Shown here: one piece after another, positions 13,901 to 31,539 of the stretch | How the letters are laid out: each line of letters begins with the position of its first letter | How positions within the stretch are numbered: position 1 is the stretch's first letter | NCBI GenBank assembly: GCA_035041965.1 | Contig: JAPYMA010001526.1 | Location: forward strand, 144,537-208,536 | DNA length: 64,000 bases | Origin: Anisakis pegreffii | Taxonomy: Eukaryota; Nematoda; Chromadorea; Rhabditida; Anisakidae | Direction: 5' to 3' | Program-made: the position numbers and the translations under genes | Notes under the pieces: model-generated | What the model was told of the DNA's origin: nothing | What the model saw: the letters and a program-made list of their open reading frames with translations, nothing else | Database searches by the model: none

Positions 13901-16900
13901 TTGATAATTACAACGCTTAAGATGACAAAAAATGAGAATTGTAACTGTTTAAAGGCTGAATATGTGGATATATCCGCTGATATCCACATATATTTGCTCT
14001 CAGCAAGTAAAAAGACATTTAGCTGCTGTTGTTAGGGTTACGATCACGATTTGTAAAGAAAATAAGATATTGTACGTTGGTCGTAAGTAGATTGGAATGG
14101 GAATTACGATTGCAAGTGAATGAATATAAGGGCAGGATGGGTATTAAATGGGCTGGAAAGAAGAGGGGGATTTGATGACGGAACTAGGTAGATGGGGTTG
14201 GAGAGGCAGTAGATGCCTGCCTAGGGCTGAGATCGATTGTAGGAAGGGTAAGGGGATGAGAGCAGATGTGTGTCGCTTTCGGATGGTAATTGGCGAGAAA
14301 AGAATGAGAATATGGGGAAAGGAGTGCGATTCAGCATTAAATTCGGATGAGATTGACATAGAAAGAAACATTTTACGATAGTTCACGTCTGCTGCCTTCG
14401 TAGTGCTACCCGTGGGAAGTGGGCTGACGCGTTGCGGGCGAGCGGTAGGTCGGATGCGATACTTTATAGATGATAGAGATTATTCTTTAGATACACAGCA
14501 AATGGATCGTTGCTGATATATTATTACTATTATTATTATACACGAGTGGGAAAGAAGAGAATAGAATGGTGGGGATAGAAGGGTGGAATGGAATATGCTT
14601 GCTGTAGAAGCGCATATGAAATAACACTGACGAATCTGGAGTGATACGCATAGCAGCAGTGCACACAATGGTTATAACACCTGAGCAATGTACCTTTCAA
14701 TACCGAGTTACTTACTACTTAATTCACACTACTATCACATTTGGTATCAAGAATAGAGAAAAGGAACGAAACATCAAGAAAGAAATGATTTTGTATTCAT
14801 TTCAGGAGTAAATGCTGCTCGATTCATTAAAAGTACTCAGTAAAATAAGTCACCCTCTCATATAAAGCGAATACCTTCCTCCATTCGCATATAATCTGCT
14901 CTAAGTAACTCTAAGCCTCTACCTGCTGGCCTATAACGAAATAATAATAATGACACTTGCCAGTGAATAGAGTATTACCTCGGCCTATGTTGCCCTACCC
15001 CATGCGATGCAATGCCCTGTATTGCCCTCGAATGCCCTCGATTACCCTCTGTCTTACCCTACCTAACACCTCTCTGCCTTCCCCTTTATCCTTCCCTTCG
15101 CATAAACTATATCCCACTCTCCATCATCCAAGCAGCCATTATCCGTCTTCCTTTCCCTTGCATCCCTCCGATCGATTCAATGCACACCTATCCTATATCC
15201 ATCTCTTTAAATGCCCTACCCATCTGTATGTCCATCTATATATGTTCTACCCATCAACACTTGAACACAATCATCCATTTATAATTAAATAACTGAACAA
15301 CCCACCAAGCAATTATCCCCGTCCCTTCACTTCCCAACCAAATCCTAATCCCTTTCCACCATTCGCAAAGATGTGTAAAATCTTGCCATACAATGGTGTG
15401 TATTTCGTCAACATATCCTGTATCCGCTCTATAAACTGTGATCAGATCATCGAATCATCAACCAACCAACAACGTTTTCGATTAAGAATCGATCTTGAAG
15501 CACACATTATAATTCATCAAGCGAATCGCCTCAATCACAATATCAATGTGCTGCCTGCAGCACATATGTCTGCTCGAGAACAAACATCTGAAGAAAGCAA
15601 TTGATATTATTAGGTATCATCAAAAAAAAAGAATTACAATTGAACCAGGTCATTCAAATACACTTTTATCATCCACCTTCTCAGCTGGGTTTCGAGTACG
15701 TTTTTAAGTGATATTTGTGCATTGTAATCAATTTTTATAAGATCACAATTGACGGCTTCAAATGCACAAGTATCGGTTGCCAGCGTAGCTGCCCGGAAAC
15801 CTTCTGACACACCTAATATAAGCACATGCTTACGTTTAAGATGTATGTGCGTATCCAGTTTTGGAGATTCATTTGCATCGTATCATACGGAAGTGGATAT
15901 TTTTATTCGCAAGATGGAATGTAATCAGTGACTTGGCCAGGTTTTTTTTTCGAGGGGTGCGGTTTGATCGAGAAGAACAGTTGAATCCTGAAGTGGATTC
16001 TTCTACGTTTATTTTTTCCTTCTCACTTGCATTCTTTCTTTTCCTCGTTGTTTCTGTCATTTCCTTCTCCCTTCATCCCATATTTTCCTTTCTTTCTCCC
16101 TATTCTTTTTCCTTTTTCTTCCAGCCTTCAAGGCATTGGCATCATTCATTGTGTCTTATTTGTTGTTTCATTCATTATTTTGTTTATTGGGGAATGAAGG
16201 ATACGAAAAAGAGGGGGATGAGGTACGGTGATTTGAGTTGGGAGATTAACGCACTTGCAGATGCGGTGTGGGTTGGGGATATATGTCAAGTGATCTTACT
16301 TTTTATAATATGATCAGTGGCATTCGGATTTGCAAGCCTTCATTCGAAATTCATTGAATTCACACAATTCGCATTCTTATTCCGCTTGTTTCCATCGCTC
16401 TCATCACTTTTTTACACGAAAAATATACTGTCGACGCGTTTTCTCAATCTCTTCTTCTCAGCATTCAAAATCAAACTGTCATTCTCCAACAAACACTCTT
16501 CGAATAACGTTGACGATCAATCATCAGTCACATAGAAGGTTGCATATCTCTTGACATATCCACGAAATGACCCCAAAACTTTCAGAATCGATTCGGCGAG
16601 GATCTCGGATCGGACCTCTGGAAATATTTGAGCAATGTGGCATCCGAAAAGTGTGATATGGATGTGGAACTTTTTGCACAGAAAATTCTATCTCTGATTG
16701 GTGTGTGGAAGATATAGTTTTGATTGTTGTTATCATTCTCTTTCATTTCTCACCTTGGGAATGATCTTCAAAAAACAGACTCAATCTTCATCCAGTCCAC
16801 AAAAGATGCAAAGTCCCCAGAAATGAGGTATTGAACTGAGGTTGCAAATATGTCTTCAGATGGTACATCGGACTGCTACATAGAAGTATTATCGACAGCC

Positions 16901-18407
16901 GATCAGATAATTCGACTGTGTGCAAATAATGCTGGGATTTTTGATTTGGATGCACAGTTCATGGATATTATCACAGAGGATATGGTTGGTCATATTCATT
17001 CGGGACTATTATTGCTATTATTACTATATGCACTACTTTGATCTGAATTAATTATGATTCATTTGCATTTTAGAGCCGCGAAATTATAGTTGATCAAATT
17101 TAGAATTAAGCATAAATTTATTGTGTAATTAAATTATGAGACTGTGGTAAGATGTTGTCATTAGAATGTATGAATGAAATCGAAGGTGAAAAGAGGCACG
17201 TCGTGTGAATCGCTGATTGCGTGGAAGAACGAGAATTGTGCGAGGTTGTGTAGTGCACTGCAGATGCACGTCTTGAGGCAGTTCAATCTGATCACTCACC
17301 TGGTCGGTCGATTCATTCTCATGCATTGCTTGCATCACTACTTCTATCTTACTTTCAGCCACCTCCACCAGATTACACCTTTTCACATATATTATCGCCT
17401 TTGCAAGTGTGGTTCATTCAGTGCTCACTTCCGGATATTTATTTCCATCATTCCCAAACGGTAATTGTATTCACGCTGTATTCAATTCTTCACTCGAAAA
17501 TAAATTCATAAAATTTTTATTTTTATTTTCAACTTCATTATTGAAATACCCAAATAAGAACAAAAACGATCTGTATTACTGTTCATTTCTAGCAACAACA
17601 CGAAGTTTCATCTGACAATAAGCAATGTTGGACTTCGTTATACACAAGTTCGGAGCATGGCATCAGTGTCACGAGGCAATTTATTAACCTATTATATTTG
17701 ATTATTGTTTATCAGTGATTCATTGTGATCAGTATTTTCATTTTCGAGTGGAATTTCAGATTCGAAACGAATGTGTTTGATTATCGTGGTCCAACAGTGT
17801 CGATATTTCATCTGCAAGATGGTCAGATCTTTGTTTTAGCAGTCGATCAAGAATGGAGGTTATTATTGGTATTTGACTGCTCGTGGGCTTGACTCTTGAT
17901 GTAAATTTCAGACACAGTGGATCGAGATTCGGTTCAGTTGATAGTGTTCTCATAGAAGTGCAACCGAAATTCAAGAGAATTCAGAAAAGTTCATCAGTAT
18001 ATTGCAATTTGAAACTGAGGAATTATCCGATGAAATTATCATTCGATGCAAATGAAATGAGTATTGACAAGGAGATGAGTGAAGTGATCGCTGTCGAGGT
18101 ATTTATTGCTTTCTCATTGTCATTTTTGCTGTTGTTAATGTTTTAATCTGACTCTAATTCAGGTGTTTGGATGTAGTTCTGAGAAAACACTGCAAGAGCA
18201 ACACAAACAAAAAGACTGGCAACGAAAACAAGTGGAAAAAAATAAAAGGGTAAAGTTTGTTATTATATTTTTGTGTTTATTGCAGTCATTATTATTAAGG
18301 TACCTCTTGCTGGGAGATGGGACGACAATCCAGATAAGTTTATACTCGAGCTGGGTGGTGTTTATTCGACCGCTGATAGACGCGAAGTTTTTAGAAGAGA
18401 CGATTGA
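10952..18407 (+). CDS. eak-7: TLDc domain protein, EAK-7/MEAK7 type
   Basis: Ten exons: 10952-11095, 16586-16700, 16860-16984, 17186-17302, 17359-17460, 17593-17675, 17760-17858, 17912-18098, 18163-18249 and 18300-18407, giving 388 residues. The protein starts MGAESSKG, a good N-myristoylation signal, as in EAK-7 and MEAK7. The helical N-terminal part (NRFGEDLGSDLWKYLSN) is followed by a TLDc domain from about residue 175: SEHGISVTR, YRGPTVSIFHLQDGQIF, AVDQEW, IAVEVFGC. The family acts at membranes: C. elegans EAK-7 limits DAF-16/FoxO activity, and mammalian MEAK7 supports lysosomal mTOR signalling. The usual Gly-rich middle block of TLDc is shortened here. The intron after exon 6 appears to be GC-AG (GC at 17676). 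Intron 1 spans 5.5 kb and contains a minus-strand gene. Exon 1 is joined to the rest on phase, the myristoylation signal and family architecture only. Confidence 0.8.
11567..13384 (-). CDS. Myb/SANT-like (zeste/NAIF1 type) DNA-binding domain protein, nested in eak-7 intron 1
   Basis: Five exons in transcript order: 13330-13384, 12807-13000, 12534-12661, 12204-12428 and 11567-12050, giving 361 residues with matching phases. It starts MEVEDELQFWKESLSG. Residues about 59-130 form a Myb/SANT-like DNA-binding domain: KPNFTAPERMHLARAYVEN, GRQRLLEKWAVELTAFGVV, ERTTVEIEQKLRDYMKKI. A Ser/Asn-rich linker follows, then a Gln/Leu/Lys-rich coiled coil at about 240-301. The tail is low-complexity Asn/Asp. 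Proteins of this class are usually sequence-specific regulators derived from, or shared with, transposon-associated factors. A strong GTAAGT donor lies eight bases before the stop, so an alternative 3' exon is possible. The gene lies wholly inside the first intron of eak-7 on the opposite strand. Confidence 0.75.
13385..16585. other. Remainder of eak-7 intron 1, no gene recognised
   Basis: Mixed AT-rich sequence. A pyrimidine-rich low-complexity zone at about 14990-15200 has recurring ATGCCCTCG-like and CCTACC-like words. The open frames here lack recognisable domains or paired splice sites. It should contain the promoter of the nested minus-strand gene just right of 13384. Confidence 0.5.
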
Positions 18408-19305
18408 TTTTGAACAGTAATTATCATAATGCAATTGTATCGTTTTCATCAAAAGTGCGATTTCAAATTTGGGTTTCGTTTTTAAAATGCACAATATGGT
18501 TGTTGATAGCACTTCACATATTACGTGCGACTTTGTTGTCAAACGCAATATCTTGCTTTGTATTTTTATTCCACTTATTTCATTCACCATCAAAATATGC
18601 AAAATGAATAAATATTTATCACATAAAAATATTGACAATAACATGTAATAATACCTATCATCTCAAAATAAATCAGTGGTACTACCTGGCAGTCTATACA
18701 ATGGGAACACATAAATATTTTTCGAACAAAGGTTGATGGGTTTAGATGCGTGGGATAATAGAATCGGAGTTCGATCCCGCACGTGATCGAAATTGTTCTC
18801 AGGGGCTGAGTCAAACCATCAACGATTGAACCTACTGGGATATAGAAACGACTACAGTAATACAAGCTCATTTATATTATACCAATTAAGCACGGTGTTC
18901 TCACGAAAGGCACATTCGAATGTGATCTTCATTTGTGCTTGAATACTACTTCAATTCGCTTGAATGTTCATAAAATCAATCGTACGAAAAGCGATTTAAA
19001 TTTGAGATAAGAAAATAGCGATCGTATGCTAATCAGCATGAAGTATCGCATGAAGGGCAGTGTGACACAACCGAGAGAATACGGTGCAGCTCTACAATAA
19101 ATAAATGTTTATCATAACGAGTGATTATGATCAGCCGTTGTGATCATAACAAACCAAATAGAATGCACATTCGGAAAGCGCTATTAAGGTTTTATATGAT
19201 ACCACCCTCATAAAGTACTGCTCTGAATAAAAGCATTCGTTGAGCAGTTGTGTCGAGTTGCAGCACTGGTCAATGAAACATGTTCATCTTCACATCGAAT
19301 CACCT
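18408..19305. other. Convergent intergenic region between eak-7 and the STK32 gene
   Basis: Contains the 3' ends of two convergent genes. It is AT-rich and no further coding structure was found. Confidence 0.55.
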
Positions 19306-20831
19306 TCAAGTTCGTTCATTAATAAGCGAGTGCAATCGATTTGAGTGACTAACTACTACCTGTTTATGAGGTACAGATTGCATTTGCACGTTTCGATTAT
19401 AAATCACGAATGACTTGGACAAGTCACAAATCGCTTGATCTATCTCATGATCAATCGAAGTGAGGGTATGTCTGCGTTGACGTCTCAACAGTGATGAGCC
19501 CACTACCATCTTATCGTCCAGCTCATTCGTCGGATCACAATTCAATACATCACTTCTTGGGATAAACACTGGCGCTGATTTCCTGAATACGTTTCTTTGA
19601 CATCGAATCATTAAGCACTCGGCAGATGAGCACAAGTGAAAATAACGAACTTGGCCAGCACAAAGTTCATGTTAATACGTTCCATATAGCAGTGTTTTGA
19701 GAATGCCCTCAGCGAGGTAATGCGATAAGTGATATTGAAGTTGAGAATGCTCGAGATGAACGACATCAGGTCTGAGGACCAGTGGGATGGCAATGCTATA
19801 CAACCCTCACTCATCAGACACAGCACCTTGAATTCGAGTTATTGAGTTTGGTTTGTTATCGAAGTGATGATAAGCAATGTACCTACCTGTTGAGAAGACA
19901 AATGGGCAGCATATTCGAATGGCCTTCGCCCAGAGAGCATTTCATAAAAACAAACACCTAACGAGAACCAATCGACTCGGTGGTCGTAACCCGCGATTTC
20001 ATCTAACGAAGCCAGCAGCACTTCGGGTGCCATATACGGACGAGTTCCTTCAGAATTGATCACTTTACTGGTTGACTATCATCGCATAGATATGATAAGG
20101 AAGACAAACCCGTGAAAGAGGTAGCGAGTGTGTCAGGAGGCAGTCTTATAGCCAGATTGAAGTCAGTCAGGTGAGCATGACCAGAGTTATCGAGAAGGAT
20201 ATTGTCGGGTTTGACATCACGATGTACGATTGATTCATGATGCAAATAATCTATTGCTAGTGCTATCTCACATATGTACAACTTGGCACTGAAAAGCACT
20301 ACATAGCATAACTCACTACTGACGGATAAAAGCAATTAGACAACATGAACTACTCACCGATCCTCAGAGAATCTACCCTGTTGATTCAAATGATATCGCA
20401 AATCGCCACCTAATAACAGATCACTCACCATATACATATAATGCGTATCCTAAAAAGTGAGTAGTTCATCATACAAAATAATAATAACAGAGATAAATAA
20501 TAAACGACCTGAAAAGAGAACCAGAGATTAACGATGAAGGGATGCGATAAATGCGCGAGTAAATCAAGTTCGTGGAGAACATGACTGACAGCCATGCGTT
20601 GCACACAACGACGTTTGCTGATGTATTTCAGTGCATAATGCTTCTTGGTGCTCTTGTACTGCACTATGCACACCTGAATTGATATGACTTTATATGATCA
20701 CTAGTGACAACATTAGACAAGTAAGGCTCTACTCTGCCAAAAGTGCCTCTTCCGATGGAGCGAATCAGTGTGAAATCGTGGAGTTGTGGATGCGTAGGAC
20801 TAGGCACTCTCCGCGAACATCGACCGCCCAT
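19306..20831 (-). CDS. STK32/YANK family serine/threonine protein kinase (AGC group)
   Basis: Seven exons in transcript order: 20733-20831, 20509-20673, 20358-20449, 20110-20288, 19887-20047, 19651-19826 and 19306-19582, giving 383 residues. The start MGGRCSRR predicts myristoylation with a nearby palmitoylatable Cys, like human STK32A. Kinase features: GRGTFGRV loop, ALKY lysine, [19 protein letters not shown] catalytic loop and [12 protein letters not shown] replaces DFG, as is normal for the YANK family. The C-terminal [17 protein letters not shown] and FVIYNR match the family's tail. A GTAGTA donor 58 bases or so before the stop leaves room for an alternative end. Substrates of this family are poorly known. 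The C. elegans counterpart is probably M03C11.1, which from memory lies beside ymel-1 (M03C11.5), the same neighbour found here. Confidence 0.88.
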
Positions 20832-23262
20832 ATACAGCTCCACCCAGAAGCTTAACTCCATACAACAGTCGCCATCGACGCTGAATTCTTATGGATATAT
20901 CCACATTCAGCACGAGATTTGTATAACAAGCGAACAAAATGACCAAGATTAGTTCAGATAATTGTAGTGATATTCACCTGAACTGTTATCAAACATAGAA
21001 TCAATGTAGGAAAGAATAAGCTCAGCTTACATCGTGCCAAATCGGCAGTGTGCGACTTTGGTGCTGAGGTTGTTGTTGGGATACGATTCGAGTGGATTTA
21101 TGAGACACGTTACGATCACAAGTACTGCTAGCTCTCATTCACTCCTTCAAATTCCAGACATTATCTCAGATTTCATCGAGAATGTTGCACGGTTAATGTT
21201 TCCAAACTTCGGAGCAATGTGAATGTTAAAATAATCATAACGATACCGACTCATTGAAGGTTGCCGCACTCGAAGTGCTCACTCCAGCGTCAATACGGAC
21301 TGATAACCAAAATTATTGACACGAATTCGGGATATGAGTTATATTCAATTGTTGTTTTCGTGATCTGATAAGTGATTATTACATCATACATTGACTATAA
21401 ATCAATACAGTACAGTAGAGTTGAGTTGGTACCTGCTGATTAATTAATCGCTATATCGTTTCATCACACGTGATAAGACAACTCAGTTGCATTGATAAGC
21501 AATTCTCACTTCTTCATTTCTATTTGCTTTGATCTCTGAAAGCACTGATCTGATCTGTTGAATTCAGTCCTTATCGTTTATGTTATCGATGTATACTTAT
21601 GTCGTTCAGGTGAGCAAAATCATAGGATGAAGTGATATTTTCGCTTGTTAGATTTGTTTACGAGTAAGGATTCGAAACAATCACAATACATATTTTTAAT
21701 GAGTCTTTTTACAGAATGAATTCATTTCATTTGAGAAGGTAACTGGAATCTTTTCAGAGGCATATAATGTGATGCTTTCACTTGTTCGGCGATGATGAAT
21801 GCATGAGACATACTTTAGGGATATTTATGTCAGTCATAATAAATAAATAACTGTTCTCGTCACACATCTTTGTGCAGATTGATTGCTAGCAAAGCAATAT
21901 CGTTGAATTGATTGATAACGGAAAGATGTGAATGCAGCATTCAGTTGTATGCAATTCGATGGAATACTTCACAACAATTTTCAATTCAAAATACTGCATT
22001 TAATGAGCAATTAGCAAGAAGTAAAGTGAATATTGACAGTGTAATATTGGAATGTCGGAAACATAATAGAAAATGAAATGAATGAAAACGAAAAATGGAA
22101 TGCGATAGAGATTAAAAACAATATTTAATTTGACTGAAAAACGATAATGAAATCAGTGTTCGAGGTGAAATGAATATAAATAAATATGGACTGAGGAATG
22201 ATGCGAATGTGCAAATACGGATTTTTGAGAAATTAGAATATTGCTGATATTATTCTGATGGTAATGAAAAGAAGTTGAGGTGTATAAAAGATTTTAGATT
22301 TTTGGAATTGAGGGAAAATGTTCGGAAAGTGTTGTTTGTTTGTGACGATAAAGGTGTGTAATAACGAAAACATCATATATAGTTTAGCCTAGGCTCGATC
22401 ACAGTCTTATTCACCTGAAAGTTGAAAAGATTCTGGAAAAGTGATCAGGAATGAATCAAAATCGGGTGGCTGACGGGTGACAGGCAGTAGGAATGATAAC
22501 GATCATAACAAGTAATGAATATGGACGACGAGAAGCATTAGCGTAAGGCTTAGTATTGCTAATAGTCAGTCTAATAGCCATCTAAAGCAGAGGAATAATC
22601 GATGCATAAGAGTATAGTTTGTTATAAGCTTAGTGCCAGTGAAATCGCATGTGAACATAATATATGCAGCATGTAGCCATCCATCTTTCATCCAACTCTT
22701 CTATGACACCAAGCTTAGAACACGCATTTGCTTTGCAGATATTCTTTAGCGACAACGTTGCCATTTAGCTGTGCACTGCACACTAGAATATATGAAGAGC
22801 AAATATGTAAAAAATGATTGGCAAGCATAGAAATGAGCATATCAGCTACTACCTCAAAAACCACGCATTCTTTCTGTCCAAGCAATGCGAAAAACCCGAA
22901 CGAATTTCACAATGTACAAGTGCGTCATCCACGCTCTGAACACAGATATTCAATCGAAATGAAGCTAATAAGCATTCAACGAGTCCAATCTATGCATTCA
23001 TTTCATTCACCGTAATATATTCTCATCGAATAGATGACCTCTTTAGAGATGATATCAAAACATACGTTTATGATCGTTGTTGGTCAAATATGCTAATGGA
23101 TATATCTGAAAACAGTACTTGAATGATAAAAACACTTAGTACTCAAATGAAATGCGGAACTAGCTCGAAGTGAAGAACTGAGAACGGAAGAGGACATAGA
23201 GAGAAAAGTATGAATATAGAATTATGTATATCTATGGATATAGACAGATAGATTGTGATGTT

Positions 23263-23289
23263 GCAGCAGCAGCAGCAGCAGCAGCAGCA
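23263..23289. repeat. (GCA)9 trinucleotide microsatellite
   Basis: Nine uninterrupted GCA units. It lies in non-coding DNA, although a minus-strand frame would read it as a Cys run, which is unlikely to be translated. Confidence 0.9.
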
Positions 23290-24169
23290 TAATTTCGTAG
23301 GAATACACTGCAGCAGCACATTTAAAGGAGACTCATTGAGTTCGGCTTGGATTTGAAGAAGAGATGGATTTGCAGTTGTTTGAGTGAGAATGTGCGATGA
23401 CAATACCGAGTGCTTGAATGCACATAGGTTGGCTGGCTTTTCTTGCATTAAGAAACTAGTTTATCGCCACTGAGTGTGCACATGGCCTGCAAATGCTAAT
23501 TACGATATTCTCATTGAAGAGCATTATGGAGATCAGTTGTAAAAAGTTGAAAGAATTCGATGAGATTCATTCGAAAAATTGGCTGATTGCGTATTTTTTT
23601 GACTGCACAAAATCGCTTGATTGGATGTTGTGAATGAAATGTTCTGGTCAAGGGCAAACCTAAAGGTATAAGTAGCTTGAAAACGGCTCTCTGATATTCT
23701 CTCAGTAGTGTGTCAAATGAAGTCGCTCAGCTGAATGAGATTCGCACATAAATATGGCTATGACCATTACCCATCAAGAGAACATTTATTTTTTCGAGAA
23801 TTTGCTCCATCCGATAATGTGTATAAACCATATGTGCAAAACGAACTTGAAAATAAAAGTGCACTCCTGATACTTACTTAATCTCTTAATACTCCATCAA
23901 ATGAGCTTACTCAGCGGGATAAGCTTCCTTCAGAAATTTGGCTCTGTGAGAGGAAGCATCACCCTTAGCAACATCAATTTGATCAGCAGTATACAGAGCA
24001 CCGACCCATCACAATATTCAAGGAACCCTGGCTGTCACGTTTGCCAATCAATATGTGTGTATTTTGATGGCGTTGAATCGAGAAAAATCTGTTTCTAAAA
24101 TTATACATTATACCTGAAGGAATATGCGCTGTTCTCATACATCGTTAATTTTCTGAAGGTATTTCACTT

Positions 24170-24200
24170 AAAATACCCAAAACTACGTTTTGGGTATTTT
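24170..24200. repeat. Perfect 14-bp inverted repeat with 3-base loop
   Basis: AAAATACCCAAAAC, then TAC, then the exact reverse complement GTTTTGGGTATTTT. It lies about 550 bases beyond the stop codon of ymel-1. It could be the end of a small element or a structured 3' RNA. Confidence 0.85.
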
Positions 24201-24755
24201 GAGCGACACATCGAAAAAAATGTATACGTAAAACTGTATGTAGAATATCAGAAGATTCACCAAAACCATAATTTTAAATGCCAATCCGCTCCTAAATTCA
24301 ATGTGTATCTCTTCAAAAGCACGCAATCAAAAAAGTACACTTCAGATGTGCTTTATTATTTTTATTGAATAATCACCGTTTTCACGCACAACATCAAAGT
24401 TTAAATGACAATTGGCTAATCATATAAACATTCTTCCGAACAAACAACCGCACAATATCACTGCGACGCCAATAAATAACTCATTCTCAAACGAAAAATA
24501 CAAATAAGATACCACAATTATGAGTAAACAAATTAATGAAAAATGAAGTAAAACATCAGCCAAAGCTTATGGCTAATCGCTATTACAGGCATAACCGAAA
24601 ATCTCTATTGCATAAAAATTATGAAAGGCTTGCAGTTCGATACCCACACTGCAGTAAAGAGTGTTCTTGAGAGTGTATTTTCAAATGACTACTGCACCAC
24701 GTAATAGTATCAGTGACCATAAGCATACTTACAACAAATACGATTACAATAAGCT

Positions 24756-27553
<2,798 letters not shown>

Positions 27554-27735
27554 CTTTGCTTAAATTCATACACAAGTGAATGTGCTTAGTTAGTAGCTTT
27601 TTTAAAATCCATGACACTGCTTGGTAAGGCTCGAAAGTCACGAGTTCGCGTTGTCACACCTTTATTTACAATCGTCATTTTTTAATTCCAAACAGGTTGT
27701 TTCAATTAATCGAAGGGAATTTTGAAATAGTATTT

Positions 27736-27960
27736 TTATCGGTCGTAACCTTGTAGTAAAGCTTTTAGGTCTTCTTTTGTGATATCAGCCAAATTTCTGC
27801 GATAAATTGTTCGGGTAATAATATCCTCCGTTTTATAAGTGCTGTTTCTGCACTTCTGTCCACTCTTATGAATAACTCCTCCAGAATTACGTGCAGAGAG
27901 AAATTGTGGTAGTGATAAGGTATGTAGAATACTACTTCCAGATGACAGTGACAATGACAT
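27736..27960 (-). CDS. Small protein, probably mitochondrial, upstream of ymel-1
   Basis: A 74-residue single-exon frame. Its ATG lies three bases after a strong TTCAG acceptor on the minus strand, which suggests spliced-leader addition and fixes the start. The N-terminal half is rich in Ser, Leu and Arg with no acidic residue before about position 44, as in a mitochondrial presequence. The C-terminal half (ITRTIYRRNLADITKEDLKA) is charged and probably helical. No family was recognised. The stop lies 182 bases upstream of the ymel-1 start, and a TTTAAG acceptor precedes that start, so the two could be one nematode operon. Chance openness of a short frame cannot be excluded. Confidence 0.5.
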   Translation of the reverse strand: MSLSLSSGSSILHTLSLPQFLSARNSGGVIHKSGQKCRNSTYKTEDIITRTIYRRNLADITKEDLKALLQGYDR

Positions 27961-29179
27961 TGTCTGAACTTAGAGGTGTAATCCAACCACAAGTACCACA
28001 GCAAAGTTACTTCACCTGAAACTTTTAATCATCACCCATAAGCAATTACAGAGCAAAGGCTCATATAAAGTGATCAAAATGAGTGATTTAGAGGAGCAGT
28101 TAATAAGCATTATTATCCAGCTTGTCAAAACTAAACGACTGACCTTAGCAAAATAAAAATAATCAACTAAATTGTAGTTGCGATTCATTAGTCACGAGAG
28201 ACATTCACAAGCAAAGTCAAAACTCGTGAGAAAATTCTTATGAAATACATGTTTATTTATCACACTACTACTGAATGACATCATCAAGTTGTTGAGTGAC
28301 ACGAGTATATCTGCACTTTTACAACTTTTGTTAAAGATCTCAGTGGTAACAGCACGGTTCCTAAGAGGAACACGGACTTCCAGAAAGCTAATCACGTCCA
28401 CATGAAAAAGAGAGGTTCCAGCAGGAAGAAGTGTTCCATCTAGAAAAATCGAAATTCCCACATATAAAGGCAGTTTCTCTAGGAGCAATGCAGCTCCCAC
28501 TGATTGTGAGAAAGAGAGTTCTTTTGGGTTTCTGGGAGAACACTTTCTGCAAGATGAAAAGTTTCTGGAAAGGAGGACAAGTTTCTCGAGGAGGGGGGAG
28601 GGGGCCTTTCCCGGGAGGCATGAGAAGGTTTTACCCGAAAGAAGAGAGGTTCCGAAGGAGAAGGGCGGCAGTCACGATGACTCTGCATGCCTGCTAAGTA
28701 GACGAACGCTGAGGACTATAATGCTATATTATTCGTGCCCTAAACGATCCCTATCTAATCTATATATGTATCATACTTCCTGGATCAACTATCCTTTCCC
28801 CCCTCAGTTTATGACATTTATTCTCAGTGTGTTTATTCATCTCGTCGACGCCTAACCTCAACGCTCAACTTTATAATATCTAAACGATATCAACTTCATC
28901 TAATCTACAATGCGATCTGTTCATATTTTTATGACACTTTGATCTGCTTTCAACGCGATTCTTGCTCTATGTGATTTCACCGAAATTTTTCATTGTATTC
29001 GAATGATATCCTTGAAATCATATCAGAAATGTAATGCAAGCATGAATAACACGTATAGTTTCATAGAAAAACATCCAGAAATGCTTATCTGTTTGTGTTT
29101 TATTTGCTATTTGAGCAATACTTATCTCTTGTATCGAACAAATTTATTTGGACAGTGTTTCCATTGTTTCAGACTTCCA
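27961..29179. other. Divergent intergenic region between ymel-1 upstream gene and DEF8
   Basis: No gene was recognised. A purine-rich, G-run-containing patch lies at about 28550-28670. Promoters for both flanking transcription units should be here. Confidence 0.5.
29171..29172 (+). promoter_or_regulatory. Putative spliced-leader acceptor of DEF8
   Basis: TTGTTTCAG ends at 29172 and the ATG follows eight bases later, at 29180. No upstream coding exon joins here, so this is probably a trans-splice acceptor. Confidence 0.5.

Positions 29180-31539
<2,360 letters not shown>

Larger units (their letters stand above)
20832..24755. other. Long intergenic region between the STK32 and ymel-1 genes
   Basis: A 3.9-kb gene desert. 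The open frames are short and have no domain features. It holds a (GCA)9 microsatellite at 23263-23289 and a perfect hairpin at 24170-24200. The right end contains the ymel-1 3' UTR. Confidence 0.6.

Noticed and set aside
18730..18800. Possible tRNA or tRNA-derived SINE (GAGTTCGATCCC resembles a B box)
   Set aside because: The flanking bases do not form T, anticodon and acceptor stems, and no A box lies at the right distance.
23143..23448. 101-residue minus-strand frame over the GCA repeat
   Set aside because: It reads a Cys run from a microsatellite and has no domain, splice sites or orthology signal.
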